A stretch of 64,000 nucleotides of DNA, from positions 62,001 through 126,000 of the forward strand of contig SUYO01000001.1 of NCBI GenBank assembly GCA_015060385.1. Direction: 5' to 3'. Under the pieces are notes generated by a model. The model did no database searches. It had not been told where the DNA came from and saw only the letters and a list, made by a program, of their open reading frames with translations. The DNA is from Bacteroidales bacterium (GTDB taxonomy: Bacteria > Bacteroidota > Bacteroidia > Bacteroidales > UBA932). The position numbers and the translations under genes are program-made. Below, piece after piece: positions 31,884-40,346 of this stretch (its first letter is position 1; each line of letters begins with the position of its first letter).

Positions 31884-33551
31884 CTACTCGACTGTTTCCA
31901 GAGTCTTGTCCTCGCCTAGTGGAGCAGAGGCCGTGTTGTCAGCATAGTAAGATTTCTTCTGGTCAAGCTTCTTCTGGACATAAACCACGACTCTCATGTT
32001 CTCAAGGTCGAAGTCTGACGGAATGAACTCGGAATATGTGAAATGCTTCACCATTCCATCCGCCTCGGTAGTAAACTGGTCGCCTTTGACATCAGAGAGA
32101 GCGCCGCGGATTATTCCGCTATGCTCATACGAGCGGTCGTTTCCATTTATATAGTCTGCCTGATATCCGACTACTCCATCTTCAATAAGAAGAACAGTCA
32201 CCTTATATTCTCCTGCCTTCTTCACATATACGGAAAGATCCATTTTCAGATTGTTCCCCGTAAGTTCGGCATTCCAGCCAAGCCCCGTATATGTATCATA
32301 CTTTTCTTCAGTATCCTTGACGGCAGCCACAATGCTGGATACGGTCGAGGTAACAGAACTGCTGTTTTCGATATAGGTCCTGCAGTCCACAAGTCCTGTC
32401 GGGAAGCCAGGAATCGAATACTGGCTCATGAGTTCCAAGGATTCCTCACATTCAAGTCCGCTTCCACCGCCATGTACACTTATGACTTCAAGTCTGCCGT
32501 CGAGTTCCTTCTGTGCTTCTGTCATCGCCCTTGCCATCATAGGGCAGTAGCCGCACCAGTCAGCAGTGAACCTGAATGCTATCGGAACATGCAGGAACTC
32601 CGCAGTCTTCCAGCTGTCATCGCCGCCATCCTGATAGACAGGAGACTGCACTACCTGCACATACGCACTCATCGCTCCGTCATCGGAAGTAACGGTCACA
32701 TTCGCCACTCTGGAGTCATATGTGACATTCTGTCCTACACTGATGCTGAACGAGCCGTCGTTCTCACCGGACTCGGGACTTACAGTACACCAGTCTGCAT
32801 CGCTTACGACCGACCATGGAAGGTTTGAATTCACATTCACGGCCACAGGTTCCTGAGTTCCCTCCGCAGATACAGATATCTTTTCGGTATCGATCGCAAG
32901 CTTATAGTCGAAGGCGGCTGCCTCCTGTGTGATCGTGAACGGTATGCAGGTATTGTTTCCGCAGAACTGGACGGTTTCCGAACGTGACTCCGCAACAGTA
33001 TTCACATCTACCTCGAACACATGTACGTTCTCTTCAAAGGACTTGGTATTCACTTCACGTACCCAGTCTGCTGCAAGCTTACATTCGTATGGGACATTGA
33101 ACTGTACCGTAACCTCCACTCTGCCGCCTCCGGCACCGATTTCCGCCGAGCCGTCAGTAAGCTGGAGTACCGGAACCTTTTCCGGAATTTTCTGAAGTGC
33201 AGGCTGGGTGAAGACAACCTCCTCACTTGCAGTGCCGGAAACTATAAGAACTTTCGCCGAACGCTCGCTGTCTGAATCGTTCTTCTTTACCGTGACCTTC
33301 ACCTTGTGCAGAACCTTACTGCCTTCGCCTCCTGAAGTTCCGATGCTTGCCCATCCGGCAGCATCTCCCGAAAAGACTATTTCGGAAGTCCATGCCATGG
33401 CGGAAGCAAAGGTCACATCAAAACTGCCTCCTCCGGCAGCTACTTCTACGGTCCTTGACTGATCATCTCCAAGGGTAACCATAGGGTGTTCCTTCTCGGC
33501 GCATCCCCAGAGCAGGAAGATTGAAGCAAGGATTAAAACAAATCGTCTCAT
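31884..33551 (-). CDS. Lipoprotein with three BACON domains and a thioredoxin fold
   Basis: 555 residues from the ATG at 33551 (MRRFVLILASIFLLWGC, Cys17). Three BACON-type modules (about 22-118, 128-212, 215-305; the second has the CGNNTCIPF loop) precede a thioredoxin-like domain IAFRFTADWCGYCPMM...VISVHGGGSGL. A C-terminal beta region (YKVTVLLIEDGVVGYQADYI) follows. Same architecture as the 769-residue paralogue downstream, minus two of the internal BACON copies, so the pair arose by tandem duplication and one then expanded or contracted by module copying. Confidence 0.85.
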   Translation of the reverse strand: MRRFVLILASIFLLWGCAEKEHPMVTLGDDQSRTVEVAAGGGSFDVTFASAMAWTSEIVFSGDAAGWASIGTSGGEGSKVLHKVKVTVKKNDSDSERSAKVLIVSGTASEEVVFTQPALQKIPEKVPVLQLTDGSAEIGAGGGRVEVTVQFNVPYECKLAADWVREVNTKSFEENVHVFEVDVNTVAESRSETVQFCGNNTCIPFTITQEAAAFDYKLAIDTEKISVSAEGTQEPVAVNVNSNLPWSVVSDADWCTVSPESGENDGSFSISVGQNVTYDSRVANVTVTSDDGAMSAYVQVVQSPVYQDGGDDSWKTAEFLHVPIAFRFTADWCGYCPMMARAMTEAQKELDGRLEVISVHGGGSGLECEESLELMSQYSIPGFPTGLVDCRTYIENSSSVTSTVSSIVAAVKDTEEKYDTYTGLGWNAELTGNNLKMDLSVYVKKAGEYKVTVLLIEDGVVGYQADYINGNDRSYEHSGIIRGALSDVKGDQFTTEADGMVKHFTYSEFIPSDFDLENMRVVVYVQKKLDQKKSYYADNTASAPLGEDKTLETVE

Positions 33552-33556
33552 AATCA

Positions 33557-33593
33557 CAAAAATAAATATTAGCTACATACGAATACAAAAATA
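33557..33593 (-). promoter_or_regulatory. Candidate promoter of the first BACON gene
   Basis: Two TATTTTTG boxes on the minus strand (33557-33564 and 33586-33593), the upper one including a TTTG at -33-like distance (21 nt) from the lower. If the lower box is used the mRNA would be nearly leaderless; if the upper, the leader is about 30 nt. Confidence 0.45.
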
Positions 33594-33618
33594 ATAAATT
33601 CCATGGGAATCCCGCTAC

Positions 33619-33649
33619 TTTGGCACAAAGGAAATTTTATGTATCTTTG
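33619..33649 (+). promoter_or_regulatory. tyrS promoter
   Basis: TTTG (33619-33622), 19 nt, TATCTTTG (33642-33649), full consensus. The leader then contains a palindromic repeat (33669-33700). Confidence 0.75.
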
Positions 33650-33668
33650 TGGGTTGCAAATATTAGGG

Positions 33669-33700
33669 GAGAGCCACGTCGCTACGCTCCTTGCAATGAC
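33669..33700. repeat. Palindromic repeat in tyrS leader
   Basis: GAGAGCCACGTCGCTACGCT then CCTTGCAATGAC, a variant of the family at 10917. It sits between the promoter and the start codon of tyrS, so it is part of the mRNA leader. Confidence 0.7.
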
Positions 33701-33741
33701 GTACTGCCCAAGTAATGATAATAAATAAAAAGATAACATAT

Positions 33742-35031
33742 ATGAAGAATTTTGTAGAGGAACTCAGGTGGAGAGGCATGATCCAGGACATCATGCCGGG
33801 AACAGAGGAGAAACTTATGGAAGGATCGACTGCAGCTTATGTCGGAATCGACCCTACCGCTGATTCGCTCCATATCGGCCATATGGTCAGCATCATGATC
33901 CTGAAACATTTCCAGAACTGCGGCCACAAGCCTATCGCCCTCGTGGGAGGTGCTACCGGAATGATCGGTGATCCTTCGATGAAGTCGCAGGAACGCAACC
34001 TTCTCGACGAGGAGACACTGAGCCACAATGTAGCCTGCATCAAGGCTCAGCTCAGCAAGTTCCTCGACTTCGAGTCGGACGCAGCAAACAAGGCGGAGCT
34101 TGTGAACAACTACGACTGGATGAAGAACTTCACCTTCCTTGATTTCGCACGCGAGATCGGAAAGCACATCACCGTGAATTACATGATGGCCAAGGATTCA
34201 GTGAAGAAGAGACTTTCAGGCGAGGCTCGTGACGGCATGTCATTCACAGAATTCACATACCAGCTCCTTCAGGGATACGATTTCCTTTACCTTTACGAGC
34301 ATAAGGGCTGTACCCTCCAGATGGGTGGTGCAGACCAGTGGGGCAACATCACCACAGGTTCCGAGCTGATCCGCCGTATCCTCGGCAAGGAGGCATTCGC
34401 CCTCACCTGCCCTCTCATCACAAAGGCTGACGGAGGAAAGTTCGGAAAGACCGAGAAGGGTAACATCTGGCTCGATCCTGAACGCACTTCCCCATATCAG
34501 TTCTACCAGTTCTGGCTCAATGTATCTGATTCTGATGCAGAGAAGTACATCAAGATCTTCACAATGCTCAGCAAGGAAGAGATCGACAGCGCCATAGCAC
34601 AGCACGCCGAGGCTCCGGAGCGTCGCGAACTCCAGAAGCTCCTTGCCAAGGAGGTAACCACAATGGTGCACGGAGCAGCCGAATACGAGAACGCGGTTGC
34701 AGCTTCAGGCATGCTTTTCGGCAACGCCACAAAGGATGCTCTCATGAGCCTCGACGAGAAGACCTTCCTTGCAGTGTTTGACGGAGTCCCTACCTTTGAG
34801 GTTGCTGCAGAGAAGTTCCCTATAGGCATCATCGACCTGCTTGCTGCAGAGTCCCAGGTATTCCCTTCAAAGGGAGAGTGCCGCAAGATGGTGCAGGCAA
34901 ACGGTGTAAGCATCAACAAGGAGAAGGTTGCCGACATCAACGCCCAGATCGGTCAGGAGTCGTTCATCAACGGCAAGTACATCCTTGCACAGAAGGGTAA
35001 GAAGAATTACTTTATCATCAAGATCGCTTAA
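33742..35031 (+). CDS. tyrS: Tyrosyl-tRNA synthetase
   Basis: 429 residues from the ATG at 33742; the upstream in-frame ATG at 33715 adds nine unconserved residues. Class I synthetase that charges tRNA-Tyr. Motifs: [12 protein letters not shown] (HIGH), [11 protein letters not shown], Gln/Asp residues of the tyrosine pocket in [14 protein letters not shown] and MGGADQWGN, and KFGKTEKG (the KMSKS site). A C-terminal S4-like RNA-binding domain (about 360-425) is present. Stop and rbfA start overlap (TAATG). Confidence 0.97.
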   Translation: MKNFVEELRWRGMIQDIMPGTEEKLMEGSTAAYVGIDPTADSLHIGHMVSIMILKHFQNCGHKPIALVGGATGMIGDPSMKSQERNLLDEETLSHNVACIKAQLSKFLDFESDAANKAELVNNYDWMKNFTFLDFAREIGKHITVNYMMAKDSVKKRLSGEARDGMSFTEFTYQLLQGYDFLYLYEHKGCTLQMGGADQWGNITTGSELIRRILGKEAFALTCPLITKADGGKFGKTEKGNIWLDPERTSPYQFYQFWLNVSDSDAEKYIKIFTMLSKEEIDSAIAQHAEAPERRELQKLLAKEVTTMVHGAAEYENAVAASGMLFGNATKDALMSLDEKTFLAVFDGVPTFEVAAEKFPIGIIDLLAAESQVFPSKGECRKMVQANGVSINKEKVADINAQIGQESFINGKYILAQKGKKNYFIIKIA

Positions 35032-35381
35032 TGGAAAAGAACATTGAAAGCACAAGACAGCTTAAGGTAGGAAAAGAGCTCCAGAAACATATGGCCGAAA
35101 TTATCCGCAGCAAGGGTATGGCGGCCTTCGGAGGTGCGCTTGTATCCGTAAGCGGAGTGAAGGTAAGTCCGGACCTCTCTGTTGCCAAGATCTATGTAAG
35201 CGTGTTCCCGTCAGATAAGGCGGAGGCGGTCATGGTGTCTCTCGAAGAGAACACCAGAGCGCTTCGCGGCGAGCTTGGCGCCAAGGTCGGCAAGCAGCTC
35301 CGCATAGTTCCGGAGATTGTCTTCTACCTTGACAGCTCGCTGGATTATGTGGAACATATAGAGGAATTATTGAAAAAGTAG
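35031..35381 (+). CDS. rbfA: Ribosome-binding factor A
   Basis: 116 residues, a single type II KH-like domain. Binds the 30S subunit during 16S maturation. Family features: STRQLKVGKELQKHMAEIIR, VSVSGVKVSPDLSVAKIYVS and the ending LRIVPEIVFYLDSSLDY...IEELL. It overlaps tyrS by 1 bp and precedes a LolC/E-like permease gene, an arrangement common in Bacteroidales. Confidence 0.95.
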   Translation: MEKNIESTRQLKVGKELQKHMAEIIRSKGMAAFGGALVSVSGVKVSPDLSVAKIYVSVFPSDKAEAVMVSLEENTRALRGELGAKVGKQLRIVPEIVFYLDSSLDYVEHIEELLKK

Positions 35382-35386
35382 GAGAT

Positions 35387-35475
35387 TTCTCGACAAGCTC
35401 GAAATGACAAACGTGACAAGCTCGAAATGACAAACGTGACAAGCTCGAAATGACAATAAAGAGTTGCAATGACGT
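35387..35475. repeat. Tandem 23-bp repeat between rbfA and permease gene
   Basis: GACAAGCTCGAAATGACAAA plus CGT repeats three times (starts 35392, 35415, 35438). A degenerate TTGCAATGACG end follows, directly against the next ATG. It is related to the GACAAGCTCGGGATGAC repeat at 37514. Confidence 0.85.
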
Positions 35476-36696
35476 ATGAAGTTAGCTCCGTTCATAGCCG
35501 GCAGATACCTTTTCGCCAAGAAGTCACATAATGTGATCAACATAATATCGGCGATAAGCGTCATCGGCATGGCTATCGGAACAGCTGCCCTCATCATAAT
35601 CCTGTCAGTATATAACGGGTTCGACTCGCTCATCAGGTCAATGATGAGCAATGTCGAACCCGATCTTCTTATCACTCCCGCAGAGGGAAAGACCTTCGTT
35701 CCCGAAGGGGATGTCTACGACTGGATATATGACCGTCCTGAAGTCCTCAACATGTGCTGCGTGCTTGAGGAAAGCGTATTCATCAGCTATGACAACCGTC
35801 AGGGACTTGCAAAAGCCAAGGGTGTGGATTGGATCTACGAAGAAGAATCTCCTCTTGCAGACCACATCATAAACGGAGAGTTCAAGCTCCATAGAGGGGA
35901 TGTTCCCCTGGCGCTGACCGGAAGCGGACTGGCATATGAGATGGATATCAATCCACGCTTCCTTTCGGCAATCGAAATTTATTACCCGTCACGTACTGAC
36001 GACTTTTCCCTGATGTTTCCAGCATCATCCCTCAGATCGGTAAAAGTCTTCCCTTCCGGCATATTTTCCGTCAACGAAGATGTCGACAAGGAACTCATGA
36101 TCATTCCTATCGAGATAATGAGGGAACTTCTTGATTACGACGACGAGGTTTCTGCTGTGGAAATCCGTGTCAAGACAGGAACCGGTAATAGAGAACTCCG
36201 ACAGCTCCAGGAAGAAATTGCCGAACGCATCGGACCAGGTTTCGAAGTCAAGGACAGGTACCGGCAGAATGAGGCCCTGTACAAGATGATGAAATATGAG
36301 AAGATGGCTACCTACCTGATACTCATCTTCGTCATAATAATAATAGCATTCAACATATTCGGAAGCCTCACCATGCTGATAATCGAGAAGGAGGACGACA
36401 TAAGGACTCTACGCAGCATGGGGGCAGAAAAGAAACTGATAAGAAGAATTTTCGTACTTGAAGGTTGGATGATATCCCTCACCGGACTGGCGGCAGGCCT
36501 TGGAATCGGAATGCTGCTGTCTGTCATCCAGCAGCATTTCGGAATAATAAAGATGCCTGGACATTACGTCGTCCAGGCATACCCTATAATTCTTTCTTGG
36601 TCCGATGTGGCTGCTACCGCGGTCGGAGTCGCTGTCATCGGTTATATCATTGCTCTTCTCCCTGTCCTGTCGCGGCATCGGAAGTGGGCGGAATGA
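35476..36696 (+). CDS. FtsX/LolC-E-family ABC transporter permease
   Basis: 406 residues. Four transmembrane helices in the FtsX arrangement: one near the N-terminus (NIISAISVIGMAIGTAALII), a large periplasmic domain (about 50-260), then three helices (TYLILIFVIIIIAFNIFGSL; GWMISLTGLAAGLGIGMLL; AATAVGVAVIGYIIALLPV). The motif EKEDDIRTLRSMGAEKKLIRRIFVLEG is typical of the LolC/LolE coupling region. It likely helps release lipoproteins from the inner membrane, which fits the many lipoproteins here. The ATPase partner is not adjacent. Its 3' end overlaps the opposing lipoprotein gene by 50 bp. Confidence 0.88.
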   Translation: MKLAPFIAGRYLFAKKSHNVINIISAISVIGMAIGTAALIIILSVYNGFDSLIRSMMSNVEPDLLITPAEGKTFVPEGDVYDWIYDRPEVLNMCCVLEESVFISYDNRQGLAKAKGVDWIYEEESPLADHIINGEFKLHRGDVPLALTGSGLAYEMDINPRFLSAIEIYYPSRTDDFSLMFPASSLRSVKVFPSGIFSVNEDVDKELMIIPIEIMRELLDYDDEVSAVEIRVKTGTGNRELRQLQEEIAERIGPGFEVKDRYRQNEALYKMMKYEKMATYLILIFVIIIIAFNIFGSLTMLIIEKEDDIRTLRSMGAEKKLIRRIFVLEGWMISLTGLAAGLGIGMLLSVIQQHFGIIKMPGHYVVQAYPIILSWSDVAATAVGVAVIGYIIALLPVLSRHRKWAE

Positions 36697-37102
36697 TCAT
36701 ATCCTCCCGGCTCAACGTAACCACAACCTCGCCTTTGTTCCTGTAATAGCCCTCAATCCAGCCTTCGCCGTCCTTGTACCTCTCAAGGTCGACCATCACG
36801 GTCTTAGGAAGGTATTTGACATCGTCTTCCACAGCATCCAGAAATCTGATTGAGGCAGATTCCGCCGGAACACCTCCTCCCTGGACAGTAAACCTGCCGG
36901 ACACATCAGTCTGCACGGGTTCCGCTGATTCGGCGATGACAGATATGCCTTCTATCGGGAATCCGGCAGGGTCCATGACGGTTCCGCTGACCTCGAACCA
37001 CATATTGATGAGGCCGCTGGGATTTTCCTCAAGCGAAGCACATGAAGACAGAGCCAGCAATGATGCTGCGGCAAATATGTTCAGTCTCCTTTTAATGAGC
37101 AT
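36647..37102 (-). CDS. Lipoprotein with carboxypeptidase regulatory-like domain
   Basis: 151 residues from the ATG at 37102; longer in-frame starts lie in the His-codon tract of the upstream gene. Lipobox ALSSC (Cys21). The mature part is a transthyretin-like beta sandwich: FEVSGTVMDPAGFPIEGISV, VQTDVSGRFTVQGGG, ASIRFLD, and a last strand EVVVTLSRED. Similar to the single-domain CarboxypepD_reg/radical-SAM-associated lipoproteins of Bacteroidales. It overlaps the HMA gene by 11 bp, so it is translated from the same mRNA, and its 3' end overlaps the convergent permease gene. Confidence 0.75.
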   Translation of the reverse strand: MLIKRRLNIFAAASLLALSSCASLEENPSGLINMWFEVSGTVMDPAGFPIEGISVIAESAEPVQTDVSGRFTVQGGGVPAESASIRFLDAVEDDVKYLPKTVMVDLERYKDGEGWIEGYYRNKGEVVVTLSREDMIIPPTSDAATGQGEEQ

Positions 37103-37481
37103 GATTATGGTTGTGATTATGGTCGTGACCATGATCGTGGTCATGGTGGTGATGCTCTGCCTTCTCGCCTGGTGCAAGCGTTCCGTGTACAGGATAGCCG
37201 AGTTCCTCTATCGAAGCCTTGAGAGCGGCCTCAGTAGTCTTGGAAGCATCATACTTGAGTGCGACAGTCATGTCCTCGACAGTGACCTTAAGGTCTTTCA
37301 CTCCTTTCTCGAAGGATACATTCTCTGTAATCTTCTTTGCGCAGTTCTCGCAATCGATCTCAACCACGAAGGTAACTTCCTTTATTTCTCCTTTCTTCTT
37401 CTTTGCTGGCTTGTTGTCTGCCATTGAAATCACAGGCATTGCCATGAGGGCAACCATGATGATTATAAGTGTTCTTTTCAT
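37092..37481 (-). CDS. Secreted HMA-domain protein with His-rich tail
   Basis: 129 residues. Signal peptide ending VISMA, a Lys-rich linker, then a heavy-metal-associated ferredoxin-like domain (about 33-105) with the metal site EIDCENCAKKI (CxxC) and TTEAALKASIEELGYPV. The last 20 residues are almost only His, Asp, Gly and Asn (HHHHDHDHGHDHNHNHNHAH), a further metal chelator. It is probably a periplasmic metallochaperone handing Cu, Zn or Ni to or from the TonB receptor encoded just upstream. Confidence 0.88.
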   Translation of the reverse strand: MKRTLIIIMVALMAMPVISMADNKPAKKKKGEIKEVTFVVEIDCENCAKKITENVSFEKGVKDLKVTVEDMTVALKYDASKTTEAALKASIEELGYPVHGTLAPGEKAEHHHHDHDHGHDHNHNHNHAH

Positions 37482-37513
37482 ATGTGTATTGTTTTATCTG
37501 TTTTTTTCATATA

Positions 37514-37561
37514 GATCCCTCGACAAGCTCGGGATGACAAGGTCAAAATCGGGATGACTGG
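37514..37561. repeat. GACAAGCTCGGGATGAC-type repeat
   Basis: GATCCCTCGACAAGCTCGGG plus ATGACA, then a partial copy AAATCGGGATGACTGG. It lies between the TonB-receptor stop and the HMA gene and reaches the stop codon itself. TCCCTCGA and TCGGGATGA halves are self-complementary. Confidence 0.75.
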
Positions 37562-39727
37562 TCAGGCTTTTTTCCAAAGTGTGAAACGGAAGCCGACATG
37601 GGCCTTGATACCCATGAGAGGTCCCCAGATGCAGCTCGCATCAAACGAAGGCTGGCGAGGATTGATGAATCCGTCCTGTCCCTTCACTGCACCGAGGATG
37701 ACATCCTTCTGGGTAAAGTTGGTCAGGTTCTCCGCGCCGATATACACATCCCATCCCTTGAAGCGACGTGTAACCTGAGCGTAGAGAAGAGGATAAACAG
37801 GAGTACGGCCGTCCTTGTACATAAGGTTGCCGTCAGCATCCTTCATGTCTTCCATGAAGTTGTACACCCTGCACGAACCGTTTACGGAAGCGGTGAAGTC
37901 AAAGATCCACTTGTTCAGGTTGGTCGCATACTGGAGGTTGAGCACACCCTTGAAACGGCTTGTCATAGGCTTCTCGACCAGTCCCTGTCCTGCGAGTTCG
38001 ATCTTCGCATTCGTATAGCGGAAGGTAGCGGTGATGTTGAACCTCTCAACGGGATCAACCGAGAAGTCAAGCTGGTAGTTGTCTGTGAACGAACGGTTTC
38101 CGTCCAGCGCATAGAAGTCTATCGTATTGGCGAAGTGCTCGTAGTCAACTACCATCTGCTGGGTGAACTGAGTACGGAAGTAGTCTACGCTGATGTATGT
38201 GTTCGAAGATGCTCCGAAAGGAAGATAGTATGTCACATTGCCTCCGAATGTCCATGCATCCTCGAGAATATGCTCGTTATAGTCTCCGGCAAAGATCTTT
38301 CCCGTAGAGAACACTCCGATATTGTCGATGAGCGGAGTAGAATATCTTACACCGCGTCCTCCGTTAGCCCTGAGAACTATCTCCTCGACAGGCATGTACT
38401 TGAGGTTCACTCGAGGAGAGAATCTGCCCACGACCTTGTCGCCTGTCTTCTTGTAGAAATCCTCCCTGAGACCTACGATGGCAGAGAAAGTCTCACCTGA
38501 GTGGAAAGTGTATTCTCCGAAGAATCCGCCTACTGCCATATTGGTGATGCCGTTGTCAGTCACGTTCTGAAGGACAACCAGTCTGTGGAAATCCTCATCA
38601 TAGCGGTCATATGTTGCGCTTGCACCTACAGTAAACTTATGGGATTCGTTGATCTCGTTCTGGTAAAGGAGGTTTCCGAAAGCCGAATGCTGACCGGCGA
38701 TATATTTGGTAGAGCCGAAATACGCATCCATATCCTGATATGAATAATCCCCCACGAACGCGATGTTCTGCGAACCGTCCTCATTGAGAGGAAGACCGAT
38801 CTTGAAATATCCGTTGAGCGAACGGTTGAGAATGTCGGAGCCCCATGGATCGATGGTTCCCGGCTTCGGCATCAATGAATATGTATCCTTGTCATAGAAG
38901 ACATGCTCTCCGTTCTCGCCCTTGAGCATCTGACCTCCAAGACGGTTGTCCTGAAGCGCCCTCACACCGAAACGGATCTGCATGCCGTTGTCGGCCTGAT
39001 AGAGCCATCTGTTGGCAAAGTTCAGCTGGAGCATCTTCGGCTCATCGAGGAAACTGTCGTTGTTCATGTCATGGGGAGCGATGTTTCCTGAAACATGGCC
39101 AAGAAGGATGGTGCTCCACTTGTATCCCATCTGAAGGGCAGAGGCTATATTGAAGTCCATCTTGGTATCGCTCATCACAGCCGCATTCAGGAAGAGAGGC
39201 TTCTCATCCGTAGGCTTGCGGTGTTCCATGTTGATCTGGCCGGTCATCGACTCTACGCCGTTGATGACCGACGAGGCGCCTTTCGCGATCTGGATGCTTT
39301 CAAGCCACTGTCCCGGTACATATGAAAGTCCGAAAGGGGCAGAGAGTCCCCTCATCACAGGACGGTTCTCGTCAAGCATCTGGGTATATACACCCGAGAG
39401 ACCGAGAAGCCGGATCTGACGGGCACCTGTAACGGCATCCGAATATCCGACGGTCACGCTGGCCGAGTTCTCGAAGCTTTCCGCAAGGTTGCAGCAGGCC
39501 ATCTTGCAGAGTCCTGCCGCTGAAATGACCTCCGTACGTACAGCCTTGATCTTTGAAAGATAGTTTCCGGCCTGATTTGAAACGAAGACAGCCGCATCGA
39601 GGCTGTCGGCACGTTCGCCGTAGATTGCGGTCGTGTCCACGACCTGTCCGTTCTGGTCGAGTACCTGGGCAGACATGCCCACGCCAGTCGCCAGAACCGC
39701 TATAATATATAATAATGTCTTTTTCAT
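37562..39727 (-). CDS. TonB-dependent receptor, metal-linked
   Basis: 721 residues from the ATG at 39727 (MKKTLLYIIAVLATGVGMSA signal). Plug domain (about 50-165) with the characteristic AAGLCKMACCNLAESFENSA segment, 'TGARQIRLLGLSGVYTQML' and GASSVINGVESMTGQIN. A 22-strand barrel follows with frequent aromatic strand ends. The Cys-containing plug motif is shared by TonB receptors found next to HMA proteins, so the cargo is probably a metal or metal chelate. The N-terminal carboxypeptidase-like domain seen in SusC is absent. Confidence 0.88.
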   Translation of the reverse strand: MKKTLLYIIAVLATGVGMSAQVLDQNGQVVDTTAIYGERADSLDAAVFVSNQAGNYLSKIKAVRTEVISAAGLCKMACCNLAESFENSASVTVGYSDAVTGARQIRLLGLSGVYTQMLDENRPVMRGLSAPFGLSYVPGQWLESIQIAKGASSVINGVESMTGQINMEHRKPTDEKPLFLNAAVMSDTKMDFNIASALQMGYKWSTILLGHVSGNIAPHDMNNDSFLDEPKMLQLNFANRWLYQADNGMQIRFGVRALQDNRLGGQMLKGENGEHVFYDKDTYSLMPKPGTIDPWGSDILNRSLNGYFKIGLPLNEDGSQNIAFVGDYSYQDMDAYFGSTKYIAGQHSAFGNLLYQNEINESHKFTVGASATYDRYDEDFHRLVVLQNVTDNGITNMAVGGFFGEYTFHSGETFSAIVGLREDFYKKTGDKVVGRFSPRVNLKYMPVEEIVLRANGGRGVRYSTPLIDNIGVFSTGKIFAGDYNEHILEDAWTFGGNVTYYLPFGASSNTYISVDYFRTQFTQQMVVDYEHFANTIDFYALDGNRSFTDNYQLDFSVDPVERFNITATFRYTNAKIELAGQGLVEKPMTSRFKGVLNLQYATNLNKWIFDFTASVNGSCRVYNFMEDMKDADGNLMYKDGRTPVYPLLYAQVTRRFKGWDVYIGAENLTNFTQKDVILGAVKGQDGFINPRQPSFDASCIWGPLMGIKAHVGFRFTLWKKA

Positions 39728-39824
39728 GATCTGATGATTAATTTCTGAAAAACCGATATGCCGTCTCGGGCGACAGCAGAAGAAGACGATGGCCATTTAC
39801 GCCACCATCCATATATGAAGGTCA

Positions 39825-40211
39825 TCAGATACGCCAGATACCGAGGACAGACAGAAGGTCCCCCGTTTTCAGATGCCCTGATCCGGGCAGTGCTCTTATC
39901 TTATGAATTATGAATTCGGGATATAATCCGTCAGCCTCGGGAAGAAATCCGGCAAAGAGCTGACTGTCAGTCATGTGAGAAAATTCATGATCATTCTCAT
40001 TTTGCGAAACGACACCGGTGACCGTCAGGACCAGATAATCGTCGGTACAGCACTTGAACTCCACTTCCGACTCGAAAGAATCAGCATGGCAGCACTCGCA
40101 GTGATGAGCCTCGGAATGGGAATGATGGTGCGATGCATGACATATATGGACATTGAATCCTATGATACTCGTAAGGTACCATACTGCCAGAAGAACGGCG
40201 AAGAATTTCAT
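39825..40211 (-). CDS. HYC_CC_PP-like Cys/His-rich membrane protein
   Basis: 128 residues from the ATG at 40211. The -7 element at 40236-40243 places the start of transcription near 40230, which rules out the longer TTG-initiated form. An N-terminal hydrophobic segment (KFFAVLLAVWYLTSIIGF) leads straight into HICHASHHHSHSEAHHCECC, then FKCCTDD. The spacing of the His-x-Cys and CC pairs resembles the HYC_CC_PP family found beside TonB/HMA metal genes. It is first in the cluster that continues with the TonB receptor 97 bp later. Likely a metal-binding component. Confidence 0.65.
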   Translation of the reverse strand: MKFFAVLLAVWYLTSIIGFNVHICHASHHHSHSEAHHCECCHADSFESEVEFKCCTDDYLVLTVTGVVSQNENDHEFSHMTDSQLFAGFLPEADGLYPEFIIHKIRALPGSGHLKTGDLLSVLGIWRI

Positions 40212-40235
40212 GTACATATTTCTCATCATAACATG

Positions 40236-40243
40236 CAAATGTA
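40236..40243 (-). promoter_or_regulatory. -7 element of the metal cluster
   Basis: TACATTTG on the minus strand, exact match; it lies 24 nt before the ATG at 40211. The -33 box is weak. Confidence 0.5.
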
Positions 40244-40276
40244 CAAAAAATGTTCAAAAGTGAAAGAAATTTGTAG

Positions 40277-40284
40277 TACATTTG
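40277..40284 (+). promoter_or_regulatory. -7 element of sppA
   Basis: TACATTTG on the + strand, 62 nt before the sppA ATG. It is divergent from the metal-cluster promoter 33 nt away. Confidence 0.5.
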
Positions 40285-40346
40285 TCTTCCAAGCGTCAGA
40301 TATTATACTTTATACATCAGATAAACGAACTAAAATCATTGTTATC

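Noticed and set aside
35387..35475. CRISPR-like array
   Set aside because: Units are directly tandem with no spacers and no cas genes nearby.
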